A stretch of 64,000 nt of DNA, taken from the NCBI GenBank assembly GCA_025210745.1, contig JAOARC010000041.1, forward strand, positions 50,085 through 114,084, read 5' to 3'. The notes under the pieces are model-generated. The model was not told the DNA's origin and made no database searches. It saw nothing but the letters and a program-made list of their open reading frames with translations. The translations under genes and the position numbers were made by a program. This stretch comes from Bacteriovoracaceae bacterium (GTDB lineage: Bacteria > Bdellovibrionota > Bacteriovoracia > Bacteriovoracales > Bacteriovoracaceae). Below, piece by piece: positions 33,492-42,129 of the stretch (positions are counted from its first letter, which is position 1; every line of letters begins with the position of its first letter).

Positions 33492-33770
33492 ATGAACAGA
33501 AAAGAGCTAGTAGAAGCAATTTTAAAGAACAAAGAACTTAACCACTTAACAAAGAAAGACGCTGATAACTTTGTTAACACTTTTTTAGATACAGTTAAAA
33601 AAGCTGTTAAAAAAGGTGATGATGTATCTTTAGTTGGTTTTGGAACTTTTACAAAAGTTAAAAGAGCTGCTAGAACAGGTGTTAACCCTGCAACTGGTGA
33701 AAAAATCAAAATTAAAGCAAAAACTCTTCCAAAATTCCGTCCAGGAAAAGCTTGGAAAGAAATGTTCTAA
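33492..33770 (+). CDS. HU-family nucleoid protein
   Basis: The 92-residue product is a standard HU protein. It has an N-terminal helical dimer segment (MNRKELVEAIL), the conserved 'VSLVGFGTF' turn, the DNA-wrapping arm 'ARTGVNPATGEKIKIKA', and the closing 'PKFRPGKAWKEM'. The proline that inserts into DNA (NPATGE) is present. It is expressed as a single gene with its own promoter and strong terminator. HU bends and compacts DNA. Whether it is HupA- or HupB-like cannot be decided. Confidence 0.96.
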   Translation: MNRKELVEAILKNKELNHLTKKDADNFVNTFLDTVKKAVKKGDDVSLVGFGTFTKVKRAARTGVNPATGEKIKIKAKTLPKFRPGKAWKEMF

Positions 33771-33797
33771 TTTTTGACTAAAAGTTTAAAAATTATG

Positions 33798-33826
33798 GGA
33801 GAACCTTAGTGTTCTCCTTTTTTTTT
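33798..33826 (+). terminator. Rho-independent terminator after the HU gene
   Basis: GGAGAAC (33798-33804) and GTTCTCC (33811-33817) pair with a 6-base loop, followed by nine consecutive T residues. A second small palindrome, GGGAAATTTTCCC, follows directly. Confidence 0.93.
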
Positions 33827-33961
33827 GGGAAATTTTCCCTAACTAATATTTGTTTGTGTCAAAAAAACAACGTTTTTGAGAGATTATATATAAAAAATTA
33901 GGAAAAATGTACCACCAAATCTTCCATATGCTTGATTCTGTCTATCTCTAAGGTTATAATT

Positions 33962-33989
33962 TTGACAGGTGATAGGATTTCACTAAATT
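33962..33989 (+). promoter_or_regulatory. Possible sigma-70 promoter for the flagellar operon
   Basis: TTGACA (33962-33967) and TAAATT (33984-33989) are separated by 16 bases, 20 bases before the fliL ATG at 34009. No good sigma-54 (GG-N10-GC) or sigma-28 site was seen in the interval. The start of transcription would leave only a very short leader, which contains AAGGATGG. Confidence 0.45.
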
Positions 33990-34008
33990 TACTAAGGATG
34001 GAAAACAT

Positions 34009-34560
34009 ATGGCCGATGAGCAAAATACACAAGAAAAATCTGGGCAGGATAAACCTGCAAATCCACAGAAAAGTCCATTAATTATTGTTTTATTATTAGT
34101 AAATATTCTTTGCTTAGGTTTTGTTGCATTCCAACAGTACAAATTTATGGAGTTGGAAGCTAAAAGACCCGATTTAACACAGATACTTGCCGAAGGTGAA
34201 GCTGCAAATAATCCAGAAGTTGTTGATGAAGCAAGGCCAACTGAAACATTGAAAAAAGAAAACTTAGTTGATCTTGAAAGCTTTACAGTTAATCTTGCTC
34301 AAGGTGATGGTCCTAGAAGATATGTAAGATTAAATACGGTTTTAAAGATGAGTGATGACTCGGATTTGACGGAAATACAGTCTAGAAAGCCTCAAATAAG
34401 AGATACAATAATCAGTATTTTAAATGCTAAAAGACCTGAGGATCTTTTAAAGCGTGATGGAAAGTTATATTTAAAAGAGCAAATTAAATCTTCTATAAAT
34501 TCCTATTTAATTGAGGGGAAAGTTGAAGATTTATTTTATGTTGGTTTTCAAATCAACTAA
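34009..34560 (+). CDS. fliL: Flagellar basal-body-associated protein FliL
   Basis: The 183-residue product has a cytoplasmic N-terminus, a single transmembrane helix (about residues 24-44) and a periplasmic FliL domain. That domain contains 'VDLESFTVNLAQGDGPRRYVRLNTVLKM' and a C-terminal 'IEGKVEDLFYVGFQIN'. FliL rings surround stator units and support torque. It is the first gene of the flagellar cluster, with the usual order fliL-fliM-fliN after it. Confidence 0.95.
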   Translation: MADEQNTQEKSGQDKPANPQKSPLIIVLLLVNILCLGFVAFQQYKFMELEAKRPDLTQILAEGEAANNPEVVDEARPTETLKKENLVDLESFTVNLAQGDGPRRYVRLNTVLKMSDDSDLTEIQSRKPQIRDTIISILNAKRPEDLLKRDGKLYLKEQIKSSINSYLIEGKVEDLFYVGFQIN

Positions 34561-34618
34561 AGAATTTAATATGACCTATAGGATGTAGGTCTCTAAGTAT
34601 GCCCAGGAGGGGACGCAC

Positions 34619-35611
34619 ATGGCACAAGTTTTAAGTCAAGATGAAGTTGATGCACTATTAAATGCAGTTAATGACGAGTCTGATTCAGACTTAGGCTCTG
34701 GTTTTGAAGATGAAATGGGGAGTTTTGAAGATGAGAATGTTCAACCCTATGATTTAACAAATCAAGATAGAGTTATCCGTGGAAGGATGCCTATTTTAGA
34801 GATCATTTATGAAAGGTTTATCAGATCTTTTAGGGTATCTCTTTCTAACTCTCTAAGAAAAATCTCAACAATTTCAATGATCTCAACAGATCTTTTAAAG
34901 TTTGGGGAGTTTGTAAACACATTACCTATTCCAAGTTGTATGAGTATTATGAGATTTAATGAGCTTAAAGGACCGGCTCTTGTAGTATTTGAATCAAAGT
35001 TAGCTTATGCCATTATCGATTCATATTTTGGTGGAACAGATAGACCATTTACAAAAATTGAAGGAAAAGAATTTACTTCGATAGAGTTATCTTTTATGAA
35101 AAGAGTAACCGACATGGTTATCTCTGATCTAGAAGAAGCTTGGGCCCCTGTTCACAAGATAGATGCTCAATATCAAAGAACTGAGATCAATCCACAGTTT
35201 GTTGGGGTTGTACCACCATCAGATGTTATTATTACAACAACTTTTGAAGTTGAGTTTGAATCAGCTTCTGGAACGATTATGATTGTTGTTCCATATTCAA
35301 CAATTGAACCAATTAAGCAAAAGCTAAGTTCAAGTTATCAATCTGAAAATGATGTCGTTGATAGTCTTTGGACGCAATCATTACAGGTTCATGTTCAAGA
35401 AGCAACTGCTGATGCCATAGTAAAATTAGGACAAACGGATCTATCAATTGGAGACTTAGTAAGTCTTGAAGTTGGAGATGTTATACCACTAGGACAAGAG
35501 GTTTCGGGTGAATTAAGCCTAGAAGTTGAAGGAGCTGAGAAGTTTAAATGTCTTATTGGTGAGTATAAAGGTAATAGAGCCGTACAAATAACAAGAAAAG
35601 TAGATAAGTAA
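34619..35611 (+). CDS. fliM: Flagellar switch protein FliM
   Basis: The 330-residue product opens with the CheY-binding peptide [10 protein letters not shown] at residues 5-14. A middle domain contains '[24 protein letters not shown]' and the conserved 'FGGTDRPF'. The C-terminal SpoA domain is '[29 protein letters not shown]'. FliM forms the C-ring and reverses or stops rotation on binding phospho-CheY. The conserved N-terminal peptide implies a working chemotaxis input. A CAGGAGGGG ribosome site precedes the ATG. Confidence 0.97.
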   Translation: MAQVLSQDEVDALLNAVNDESDSDLGSGFEDEMGSFEDENVQPYDLTNQDRVIRGRMPILEIIYERFIRSFRVSLSNSLRKISTISMISTDLLKFGEFVNTLPIPSCMSIMRFNELKGPALVVFESKLAYAIIDSYFGGTDRPFTKIEGKEFTSIELSFMKRVTDMVISDLEEAWAPVHKIDAQYQRTEINPQFVGVVPPSDVIITTTFEVEFESASGTIMIVVPYSTIEPIKQKLSSSYQSENDVVDSLWTQSLQVHVQEATADAIVKLGQTDLSIGDLVSLEVGDVIPLGQEVSGELSLEVEGAEKFKCLIGEYKGNRAVQITRKVDK

Positions 35612-35624
35612 TAAAGGGAAGATC

Positions 35625-36008
35625 ATGGAAGAAAACAACAACGAAGCAATGGATAATGTAACAGCTATTAATCCTGAACAACAAGAAGCAATCGGGCAAT
35701 TAGCAGATCAAATTAAAACAGGTGATGATGCTTTAAATAAATTAAAAGTTCAAAACTTAGATTTTATCTTAGATATACCACTTAAGGTAAGTGTTGAGCT
35801 TGGAAGATCTCAAGTTGTTATTAAAGACCTTCTTCAGTTAGGACAAGGTTCAGTTATTGAATTAGACAAACTAGCAGGAGAACCTTTAGAAGTTCTAGTA
35901 AATGGAAAACTAGTTGCTAGAGGAGAGGTTGTAGTTGTTAATGAAAAATTCGGAATCAGATTAACAGATATTATCAGCCCATTAGAGAGAATTGAAACTT
36001 TAAGATAA
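35625..36008 (+). CDS. fliN: Flagellar switch protein FliN
   Basis: The 127-residue product has a variable acidic N-terminal third and then the conserved SpoA domain: '[68 protein letters not shown]' in pattern. FliN tetramers form the lower C-ring and help dock export substrates. It starts 13 bases after fliM. Confidence 0.97.
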   Translation: MEENNNEAMDNVTAINPEQQEAIGQLADQIKTGDDALNKLKVQNLDFILDIPLKVSVELGRSQVVIKDLLQLGQGSVIELDKLAGEPLEVLVNGKLVARGEVVVVNEKFGIRLTDIISPLERIETLR

Positions 36009-36020
36009 GGATAAACACAT

Positions 36021-37133
36021 ATGAAACTTTCTTTATTACTTTTAACTTTTATTTTTAGCTCGGCTTTTGCATCAGTAAAAGTTTCAGATCTAAACTTTTC
36101 TAAAAAGTCTAACAAAGGGATTTTAAGAGTTAAATATACAGGTCAAATGGATGCATATCCACAATTTTCTGTAATTAAAGATACAATTCTTTTAAAGATT
36201 CAAGATGCGGCTTTAAAGAAAAAAATTGATAAGTATGAAAGGTTTGCAACTGAATATAAAGATACCAGGTTAAGGGCTTATTATAGTAATAAGAATGAAA
36301 TAAAGGTAAAAGCAGTTTTTCCTTTTAATATGCAAAAGTATAAAGATCTTGTTTCATTAACGATTAGAGATAATCATATTGAATTAACTTTTCCAAAGCT
36401 ATCGGTATCAAAGGCAGTCCTTTCTAAGTTAGAGAAAAAGTCACCAAAGACAAAGAACATTATTGATAAGAAAAATGTTAAAAAAAGTGGAGTCGCAGCT
36501 AAATCAGTGTTAAATGAACAATATTTAAGTTCTTTAATGGCAAAACATAATGCTACAGTCTCTCCTGCGAAGATGAAAAAAGATATGGTCAAAACGACTC
36601 TAGCTGCAAATAAAAAGGTGTCAAATAAGCCTAAGAAAACTGCTAAGAGCTCGTTTTCATTTGCTGCATATGCTGGCAAGTTTGTTGCATTTTTAGCAGT
36701 GATAATTGCGTTGTTCTATGGAGTGGTAACTGTAATGAAAAAGGGGTTTATAAAAAAAGGAAAACTTGGTTTTTTAAACAATACAGACCAAGTAACTGTT
36801 TTAAGCCAAACGCATATTGCTCCAAAGAAAAGTTTAATGTTAATTAGAGCTCATAATCAAGTATTTCTAGTGAGTAATACTGATGCTGGAATTCACCCTA
36901 TTTCTGAAATTAAAGATGTTTCAGGCTTAATTAAGGATGGTGAAAAAATAATTGCAGGAAACAACTTTGATGACACATTGACATCATCTGAAGGTGGAAA
37001 TGTGAAATTAAAAGAAGATATCTCAAAATCAAATAAAGAGTCGTCTTTATCTGATTTTTTAGGGGTAAAAGATAAGATTAAATTTTCAGATCAATTGAAG
37101 AAAAAGGTTAAAGGACTTAAACCTCTTCAATAA
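36021..37133 (+). CDS. fliO: FliO-like flagellar biosynthesis protein, extended
   Basis: The 370-residue product is much longer than typical FliO (about 100-150). It has a signal peptide (cleavage near SAFAS) and a beta-rich periplasmic domain (about residues 18-130) that may be AMIN-like. A Lys-rich linker and one transmembrane helix (about 215-236) follow, then the FliO-type cytoplasmic segment 'LSQTHIAPKKSLMLIRAHNQVFLVSNTDAGIHPI'. Position between fliN and fliP supports the identity. FliO assists FliP ring assembly. The extra periplasmic domain suggests a wall or membrane contact. Confidence 0.88.
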   Translation: MKLSLLLLTFIFSSAFASVKVSDLNFSKKSNKGILRVKYTGQMDAYPQFSVIKDTILLKIQDAALKKKIDKYERFATEYKDTRLRAYYSNKNEIKVKAVFPFNMQKYKDLVSLTIRDNHIELTFPKLSVSKAVLSKLEKKSPKTKNIIDKKNVKKSGVAAKSVLNEQYLSSLMAKHNATVSPAKMKKDMVKTTLAANKKVSNKPKKTAKSSFSFAAYAGKFVAFLAVIIALFYGVVTVMKKGFIKKGKLGFLNNTDQVTVLSQTHIAPKKSLMLIRAHNQVFLVSNTDAGIHPISEIKDVSGLIKDGEKIIAGNNFDDTLTSSEGGNVKLKEDISKSNKESSLSDFLGVKDKIKFSDQLKKKVKGLKPLQ

Positions 37134-37144
37134 AAGGAATACAT

Positions 37145-37909
37145 ATGATGAATTGTTTAGGAAGAACAATTCCAAAGTTTAAATTATTATTTATTACAAT
37201 CCTTGGTTTGGTGCCAGGGATTTTGTATGCTCAGTCTAATGTAAATTTACCTGGACTTAGTATTAACTTTGGCCAAGGAACAAATCTTGTAGATACCATG
37301 CAAGTTATTGTTCTTTTTACTGTTTTAACATTGGCTCCAGCTTTTATAATTTTATGTACATCTTTTACAAGAATTATCGTTGTTCTATCTTTTATGAGGC
37401 AGGCCATTGGTACTCAGAGTATGCCGCCAAATCAATTATTAATTGGATTTGCATTATTCTTATCAGTATTTGTTATGATGCCAACGGGACAAAAAATTTA
37501 TGATAATTCAATTAATCCATTATTAAAAAAGCAGATTAGTACAACTCAAGCTTTAGATGGATTAGAAAAAGAAATGAGAGTCTTTATGGAGTCTCAAGTA
37601 AGAAAAGCTGATATTGGATTATTTTATGATGTAACGGGAAAAAGTGCTCCTGCAACAGTTAAAGATGTTCCATTACACTTTTTAATTCCATCATTTATTA
37701 TCTCAGAATTAAAAACAGCATTTCAAATTGGTTTTTTACTTTATATACCATTTTTAGTTTTAGATATGGTTGTTGCATCAGTTCTTATGGCAATGGGGAT
37801 GATGATGCTTCCACCAGTAATTATATCGATGCCATTTAAGTTATTACTTTTTGTTTTAGTTGATGGATGGCAGTTAGTAACAGGATCAATACTTAGATCT
37901 TTTAATTAG
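37145..37909 (+). CDS. fliP: Flagellar export gate protein FliP
   Basis: The 254-residue product has a signal-like start and four membrane helices, with the FliP signatures 'VLFTVLTLAPAFIILCTSFTRIIVVLSFMRQAIGTQS' and 'PSFIISELKTAFQIGF' in pattern. FliP pentamers form the core of the export gate with FliQ and FliR. Two adjacent ATG codons are present; the first is used here. The length is typical. Confidence 0.97.
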   Translation: MMNCLGRTIPKFKLLFITILGLVPGILYAQSNVNLPGLSINFGQGTNLVDTMQVIVLFTVLTLAPAFIILCTSFTRIIVVLSFMRQAIGTQSMPPNQLLIGFALFLSVFVMMPTGQKIYDNSINPLLKKQISTTQALDGLEKEMRVFMESQVRKADIGLFYDVTGKSAPATVKDVPLHFLIPSFIISELKTAFQIGFLLYIPFLVLDMVVASVLMAMGMMMLPPVIISMPFKLLLFVLVDGWQLVTGSILRSFN

Positions 37910-37917
37910 GAGTTTTT

Positions 37918-38193
37918 ATGGATAGCGGCTTTGCAGTTGAAATTACAAACCAAGCGATGAAAGTGACATTAATGCTTGCTGCGCCTTTATTAGGTGGAGC
38001 TCTTATTGTTGGTATCATGGTTTCTTTATTTCAAGCAGTCACTCAAATCAATGAGCAAACTTTATCTTTCATTCCAAAAGCACTTACTATCGTTGGTCTT
38101 TTAGTTCTAGCGAGCCCATGGATGATGGAGACGATTACTTCATTTACATACGAATTGTATTCGAGTATTCCACAGGTGGTGATGAATAGATGA
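37918..38193 (+). CDS. fliQ: Flagellar export gate protein FliQ
   Basis: The 91-residue, two-helix protein has the FliQ pattern 'VGIMVSLFQAVTQINEQTLSFIPK' followed by a second hydrophobic helix. Its last four bases overlap the fliR start (ATGA). FliQ wraps around FliP/FliR in the export gate. Confidence 0.97.
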   Translation: MDSGFAVEITNQAMKVTLMLAAPLLGGALIVGIMVSLFQAVTQINEQTLSFIPKALTIVGLLVLASPWMMETITSFTYELYSSIPQVVMNR

Positions 38194-38969
38194 TAAGTGT
38201 TTCAATCACTGACTATCCATCAATTGTTGCTTTTTGGCTGTGTTTTGCTAGATGGGTAGCTGTTGTTTTTCAACTACCAGTGTTTGATAATACAGTTGTT
38301 CCTGGAATTGTTAAGATTTTGTCTTCACTACTTATTACATATGTATTTTTTCCTATAACACAAGCTCCTATGCTAAAAGAAATTGGAGCTATTGGAATTG
38401 ATAATTTTTGGTATTTAACAATATTTCATACAGTAGTAGGGCTTTGTATTGGTTTTTTAGTTAAGAGTATTATTCATTTATTTTCGGCTTCAGGGTCGTT
38501 GATGACTCAACAAATTGGTTTTGCCGCCGTTTCTTATTTTGATCCGACTGCTGGTGGAAGAGTTGGTCCTTTTGAAAAGATTATTCAATGGACAATTATC
38601 ATAATGATTATTTCTAGTGGAGCTCTTTTACCAATGTTTAAAGGTGTTCTGAATTCTTTTTTTACAATTTCAGCACTAAGTCTTGGAAAGATGTCTAGCG
38701 TTCATATCTTTTATACTGACTTTTTTAAAGGTGTTTTTAGTGCTGCTTTTTTACTCGCAACACCTATTTTATTTACGAATCTTTTACTTAATTTAGTAAT
38801 GGGGATTGTTGCAAGAACAATTCCTCAAATGAATATCTTAATGGTTAGTTTTGTAGTTAATATTGGAATTGGACTAGTTGTATTTTTTGCAATTAGTGAA
38901 GAATTTTTCCAAGTAGCTTACAAGATGTATGTAGATAAGCTGGGAGCTTGGTTCCAGTTTGTAATATAA
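38190..38969 (+). CDS. fliR: Flagellar export gate protein FliR
   Basis: The 259-residue product has about six hydrophobic segments. The pattern 'FWLCFARWVAVVFQLPVF' is at the start, and 'LATPILFTNLLLNLVMGIVARTIPQMNILMVSF' is near the C-terminus, both diagnostic for FliR. It seals the FliP-Q gate. The start overlaps the fliQ stop, indicating coupled translation. Confidence 0.97.
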   Translation: MISVSITDYPSIVAFWLCFARWVAVVFQLPVFDNTVVPGIVKILSSLLITYVFFPITQAPMLKEIGAIGIDNFWYLTIFHTVVGLCIGFLVKSIIHLFSASGSLMTQQIGFAAVSYFDPTAGGRVGPFEKIIQWTIIIMIISSGALLPMFKGVLNSFFTISALSLGKMSSVHIFYTDFFKGVFSAAFLLATPILFTNLLLNLVMGIVARTIPQMNILMVSFVVNIGIGLVVFFAISEEFFQVAYKMYVDKLGAWFQFVI

Positions 38970-38978
38970 GGATAGAAG

Positions 38979-40052
38979 ATGGCCGACGATCAAGGCGAAA
39001 AAACGGAAGAACCATCCCAGCATCGTATAGACGAAGCTAGGAAAAAGGGTGATGTCGCCTCTTCTAAAGAGGTTAGTAGTGTACTTGTATTAACTGGAAC
39101 ATTTTGTGTTCTTGTTCTTTCGTCTCTTTATATCTTTGAAATTTTTTCTGAATATATAGAATGGCTTTATACCTTAGATTTTAAGAAAGCTTACACCCAG
39201 GAATTGGGTAAAAGAGTTTTAACACAAACGGTTGTGACTCTTGGTAAAGCTATTGCTCCTGTTTTTATAACTTCAGCAACTTTAGGTATTATTGCTCAGA
39301 TTATGCAAATAGGTATTCTATATTCACCAGAAGTTCTTCAGTTAAAATTTGAAAGATTAAACCCTCTAAGTGGACTTAAAAGAATTTTTTCTAAAAAAGC
39401 TATCGCTGAAGTTATTAAAGGTATTTTTAAATTTTCAGTTGTATTGTCAATAACGTACTTTATTATTGATGATAACATGAACTCATTTACAGGCTTTTTA
39501 CATACTGAATCTGCTGAAGCATTTAACTATGGTAAGATGCTTGCTTTTAAATTAGCATTATCTATACTACTTGGACTTGCAATTGTTGCAGCAATGGATT
39601 TTGCTTGGGAAAAGTATTCTTATAAAGAAAAATTAAGAATGACAAAACAACAAGTTAAAGAAGAACAAAAAGAGCAAGATGGTAATCCAGAGGTTAAACA
39701 AAAAATTAGAGCTATTCAAAGAGATATGGCCACTAAACGAATGATCAATGATATCAAAACAGCTGATGTTATTGTCACTAATCCTACTCATATAAGTATT
39801 GCTATTAAATATGATGGGCAAACGATGGTCGCTCCAGCTGTTGTAGGTAAGGGAAGTGAACACCTTGCTCTTAGAATAAGAGAAATTGCTAAAGAACATG
39901 AGATTCCAATTGTAGAAAATGTTCCACTAGCAAGAGCACTATATAAAACAGTAAAGGTTGGTCATGGTGTACCAAGATCTCTTTATAAAGTCGTGGCAGA
40001 GATTCTTGCTTTTGTTTATAAAATGAAAAAGAGAAAGAAAGCTATAAGTTAG
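38979..40052 (+). CDS. flhB: Flagellar export switch protein FlhB
   Basis: The 357-residue product begins with the typical 'DQGEKTEEPSQHRIDEARKKGDVASSKE' segment and has four membrane helices. Its cytoplasmic domain contains the autocleavage motif NPTH (in 'VTNPTHISIAIKY'), so it should self-cleave and switch substrate specificity from hook to filament. The C-terminal 'ENVPLARALYKTV' is conserved. Confidence 0.97.
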   Translation: MADDQGEKTEEPSQHRIDEARKKGDVASSKEVSSVLVLTGTFCVLVLSSLYIFEIFSEYIEWLYTLDFKKAYTQELGKRVLTQTVVTLGKAIAPVFITSATLGIIAQIMQIGILYSPEVLQLKFERLNPLSGLKRIFSKKAIAEVIKGIFKFSVVLSITYFIIDDNMNSFTGFLHTESAEAFNYGKMLAFKLALSILLGLAIVAAMDFAWEKYSYKEKLRMTKQQVKEEQKEQDGNPEVKQKIRAIQRDMATKRMINDIKTADVIVTNPTHISIAIKYDGQTMVAPAVVGKGSEHLALRIREIAKEHEIPIVENVPLARALYKTVKVGHGVPRSLYKVVAEILAFVYKMKKRKKAIS

Positions 40053-40062
40053 GAAATAAAAG

Positions 40063-42126
40063 ATGAATAGATTAAAAGAATTATTAAAAAACCCTGATAT
40101 TGTTGTTGCTATTGGATTAATGGTGACACTAGGACTTATGATTGTTCCAATATCACCTTTTTTATTAGACTTTTTTATTGTTGTAACTTTAGCAGCGTCA
40201 ATAATGATTTTATTATTATCAATTTATATTAAAAAGCCTTTAGACTTTTCTACTTTTCCATCGGTGCTATTAGTGGCAACTCTTTTTAGATTATCACTAA
40301 ACGTTGCTTCTACAAGAAACATCTTATTAAACGGAGGAAGTGCTAAAGGTGCTGCTGCTGGAGATATCATTGAAGCCTTTGGTAATTATGTTGTTGGTGG
40401 TAACTTTGCTGTCGGTATTATTCTATTTATTATCTTTGTCATTATTAACTTTATCGTTATTACAAAAGGTGCCGGAAGGGTAGCTGAAGTTTCTGCAAGA
40501 TTTACATTAGATGCGATGCCAGGAAAGCAGATGGCCATTGATGCTGATTTAAATGCAGGACTTATTGATGAAGCTGGTGCAAAAAAAAGAAGAACTGAAG
40601 TTGCGGCTGAAGCAGACTTTTATGGATCAATGGATGGTGCTAGTAAGTTTGTAAGGGGAGATGCAATTGCAGGTATTTTAATTACGGCAATTAATATTAT
40701 TGGTGGAATCATTGTTGGAGTAGCCCAAAATGGTTTATCTTTTGGTGAAGCAACACAAGTTTTTACATTATTAACAGTAGGTGATGGATTAATTGCTCAA
40801 ATACCAGCACTAGTAATTTCAGTTGCAGCCGGTATTATTGCTACAAGAAATACAGATGAAGATGGATTAAGTTCTCAATTAGGTAAGCAATTTAGTGTTC
40901 AGCCAAGAGCTCTTTATATGGTTGCTGGAGTTCTCACAGTATTTTCTTTTATTCCAGGGTTTCCAATGTTCCCATTCCTAACTGTAGCTGGGATTTTAGC
41001 ATTTACAGGTTTTAGGATTGAAAAAGATAAAGAGTTTAAAGAAAGTGAGGAACAAACTGCTAAAACTTTAGAAGATGCTAAACCATCTGAAACTTTAGAA
41101 GACTTACTAAATCTTGAAATGGTTGAACTTGAAGTTGGATATGGACTTGTTAATATTGTTGATTCAGAACAAAATGGTGATCTCTTAGAAAGAATTACTC
41201 ATATTAGAAAACAGTTTGTTACTGATTGGGGTGTTATTGTTCCTTCTGTTAGAATTAAGGATAACTTAGAACTTAAGCCTGGTGGTTATCAGATAAAGAT
41301 TAAAGGAATTGTTATTGCCGAATCTGAAATGAGGCCAGATCATTTCTTAGCGATGGATCCAGGAACAGTTATTGAACCTATTGATGGAATAGCGACAAAA
41401 GAGCCAGTTTTTGGACTTGATGCCGTATGGATTAGTGAAGGTCAAAAAGAAGATGCTGGATATAATGGATATACAGTTGTTGATTTAGCGACAGTTATGG
41501 CCACTCATTTAACTGAAGTACTTAAAACAAATTTATTTGAGTTATTTGGTAGGCAAGAATTAGTACGAGTACTTGATAACTTTAAACAAGAATACCCTAA
41601 AATTGTGGACGATTTGATACCAGATATTGCTCCTTTAGGCGTAGTCCTGAAAGTTTTACAAAATTTATTAAGGGAAGGTGTTTCTATACGAGATTTAAGA
41701 ACTGTTCTTGAAACACTTGCCGAATATGGTACAATAATTAAGGACCCCGATTCATTGACAGAAAAGGTGCGAGAAGGGTTATATCGAACAATTACTGAGA
41801 GGATTAAGAGTGAAGAAGGAGATATTCCACTATTTACTTTAGACAGAGCAATTGAGGAGTCTATTGCCCAGAATCTTATTCAAACAGAGCAAGGACAGCA
41901 ATTATCTTTAGATCCAAAACTAACTCAGACTATTTTAGCAAGCCTTAACGAAAGTATTGAAGAGGCAACTCAGATGGGGGAGAAAATGGTTGTACTATGT
42001 TCTCCAATTGTAAGAAGACATTTTAAAAAGTTAACGGAAAAATTTATTCCTAACTTAGTTGTTGTTAGTCACAATGAACTTAGCTCGGATGTAAATTTAA
42101 GATCATTAGGAACAGTGAGAGTTTAA
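40063..42126 (+). CDS. flhA: Flagellar export apparatus protein FlhA
   Basis: The 687-residue product has eight membrane helices in its first half. The FHIPEP signature region is visible as 'ITKGAGRVAEVSARFTLDAMPGKQMAIDADLNAGLIDE'. A large cytoplasmic domain binds export chaperones. The length is normal for the family and no key region appears missing. It converts proton-motive force to export. Confidence 0.97.
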   Translation: MNRLKELLKNPDIVVAIGLMVTLGLMIVPISPFLLDFFIVVTLAASIMILLLSIYIKKPLDFSTFPSVLLVATLFRLSLNVASTRNILLNGGSAKGAAAGDIIEAFGNYVVGGNFAVGIILFIIFVIINFIVITKGAGRVAEVSARFTLDAMPGKQMAIDADLNAGLIDEAGAKKRRTEVAAEADFYGSMDGASKFVRGDAIAGILITAINIIGGIIVGVAQNGLSFGEATQVFTLLTVGDGLIAQIPALVISVAAGIIATRNTDEDGLSSQLGKQFSVQPRALYMVAGVLTVFSFIPGFPMFPFLTVAGILAFTGFRIEKDKEFKESEEQTAKTLEDAKPSETLEDLLNLEMVELEVGYGLVNIVDSEQNGDLLERITHIRKQFVTDWGVIVPSVRIKDNLELKPGGYQIKIKGIVIAESEMRPDHFLAMDPGTVIEPIDGIATKEPVFGLDAVWISEGQKEDAGYNGYTVVDLATVMATHLTEVLKTNLFELFGRQELVRVLDNFKQEYPKIVDDLIPDIAPLGVVLKVLQNLLREGVSIRDLRTVLETLAEYGTIIKDPDSLTEKVREGLYRTITERIKSEEGDIPLFTLDRAIEESIAQNLIQTEQGQQLSLDPKLTQTILASLNESIEEATQMGEKMVVLCSPIVRRHFKKLTEKFIPNLVVVSHNELSSDVNLRSLGTVRV

Positions 42127-42129
42127 TTT

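Noticed and set aside
36374..36679. 101-codon minus-strand frame inside fliO
   Set aside because: Shadow of the Lys/Ala-rich linker of the real gene.
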